A stretch of DNA of 64,000 bases, from positions 15,438,823 to 15,502,822 of the forward strand of contig CM034242.1 in NCBI GenBank assembly GCA_019916065.1. Reading direction: 5' to 3'. Below are positions 63,641-64,000 of the stretch, piece by piece (position 1 is the first letter of the stretch; each line of letters starts with the position of its first letter). This stretch comes from Vitellaria paradoxa. Its lineage: Eukaryota; Streptophyta; Magnoliopsida; Ericales; Sapotaceae. The translations under genes were made by a program, and so were the position numbers. The notes beneath the pieces are model-generated. The model was not told where the DNA came from, searched no databases, and saw only the letters and a program-made list of their open reading frames with translations.

Positions 63641-64000
63641 TCTGCTATTTTGTCTGGTAATGTGCCTTCATCAGATTCTGGTACTGTTTCTGGAAGACTT
63701 TCAGCTATGGCAGAGGGAACAGTACCAGATTGATCGAGTTCAGGAGTACAAGACACCTCTTGTTTTCACTCGCTTTCAGTTGTCTTGTTCAAATGCACTA
63801 TGTTTGTCTTCAGTTTTTGAAGAATGTCATAAATTACTAATTCATCATCACTGGTTTTTTCTGACGCAATGATGTATTCTTCTATTTCTGTCCTTTCATC
63901 ATCATCATTATCATCATCATCATCATCATTATCATCATGATATTGTTGTTGTCCATCCTCTTCCTCGTCATCCTCCTCATCATCATCATCAAGATCAGGT

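Larger units (their letters stand above)
57233..64000 (+). mobile_element. Large MULE carrying mudrA-like and Ulp1-like genes (right end outside window)
   Basis: The outer end is GAAAAATTGTATCCAAGTC. Its first 390 bases match the right end of 426-2256 in inverted orientation. Inside are a transposase pseudogene on the plus strand, a convergent Ulp1-like protease pseudogene on the minus strand, and arrays of GGTACTGT/ACAGTACC. MULEs that carry Ulp1-like protease genes are a known plant group (Kaonashi-type); assignment to that group is inference. The second terminus and target duplication are beyond 64000. Confidence 0.85.
61119..64000 (-). pseudogene. Ulp1-like cysteine protease (C48) gene, partial and decayed
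   Basis: Read from the right edge leftward. An acidic segment (DLDDDDEEDDEEED, 63960-64000, 5' part outside the window); a Pro/Glu repeat region (63530-63780); a coiled coil and basic linker ending at donor 62882 (NREQIEELEQQVKEKDDKIA onward); short exons near 62559-62638 and 62351-62449; the catalytic exon 61856-61608 with HWTLLVLDRDTWTWTHYNSM (catalytic His, then Asn where Asp is usual); an exon near 61350-61380 (NCPQ-stop-GST); and a last exon 61270 to about 61119 with VDCGPMVCYVM, the catalytic Cys. Ulp1-type enzymes cut SUMO from proteins. Defects are a TGA in the acid-rich part, two TAA in the repeats and CAA-to-TAA before the DCG motif. Exon joins near 62640 are not clean. Confidence 0.8.

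Noticed and set aside
63026..63872. Plus-strand frames of 166 and 127 codons rich in Ser or Leu/Val
   Set aside because: They are the complement of the Glu/Lys-rich coiled coil and Pro/Glu repeats of the protease gene.

Overview
The window is AT-rich nuclear DNA from a flowering plant, most likely a eudicot. The signs are U-rich GT-AG introns, plant-type genes (a UDP-glucose 4-epimerase, an mRNA-export adaptor with a telo-box 5' leader, a membrane-anchored LEA_2 protein), an intronless nuclear tRNA-Ala, and a dense load of plant transposons (MULE, hAT, PIF/Harbinger MITEs, Helitron-like, Ty3/gypsy). Only three protein-coding genes look intact, in about 64 kb.

Layout. 1-4055: a tandemly duplicated host segment, one copy of which is split by a complete 1.83-kb non-autonomous Mutator-like element (MULE) made mostly of a 146-bp minisatellite. 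4056-12900: transposon graveyard with a hAT remnant, a decayed Ty3/gypsy LTR-gag-protease-RT piece, and a 1.5-kb AT-rich long inverted repeat. 12950-17820: a UIEF-like (UAP56-interacting export factor) gene, six coding exons plus a leader exon. 18123-24071: a stack of transposons, with a solo LTR inside a hAT element inside a foldback MULE. 24929-25335: a Harbinger MITE and the tRNA-Ala(CGC). 25336-33200: mostly non-coding, with MITEs and simple repeats. 33313-40112: the UGE gene, nine coding exons, 348 residues. 40662-46532: a Helitron candidate on the minus strand, then a long gypsy-type LTR with a MITE inside. 46789-50814: foldback MULEs and MITEs. 51133-51726: the single-exon LEA_2 gene on the minus strand. 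52100-57210: transposon remnants, including an antisense gypsy integrase. 57233-64000: the left part of a large MULE that carries a decayed mudrA-type transposase gene and, convergent to it, a decayed Ulp1-like (C48) protease gene; the right end lies outside the window.

The most unusual signal is shared by the two MULEs at either edge of the window. Both are saturated with one short word, GGTACTGT/ACAGTACC (often CGGTACTG; joined head to head it makes the 16-bp palindrome ACAGTACCGGTACTGT). It fills the transposase intron, a protease-gene intron, the gap between the two convergent genes and parts of both reading frames, where it encodes GTV/TVP tracts. In the small element at 426-2256, arrays matching both introns of the large element have been fused to a matching terminal repeat and amplified. 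This looks like a MULE lineage with a dispersed iteron-like repeat; what the repeat does is unknown.
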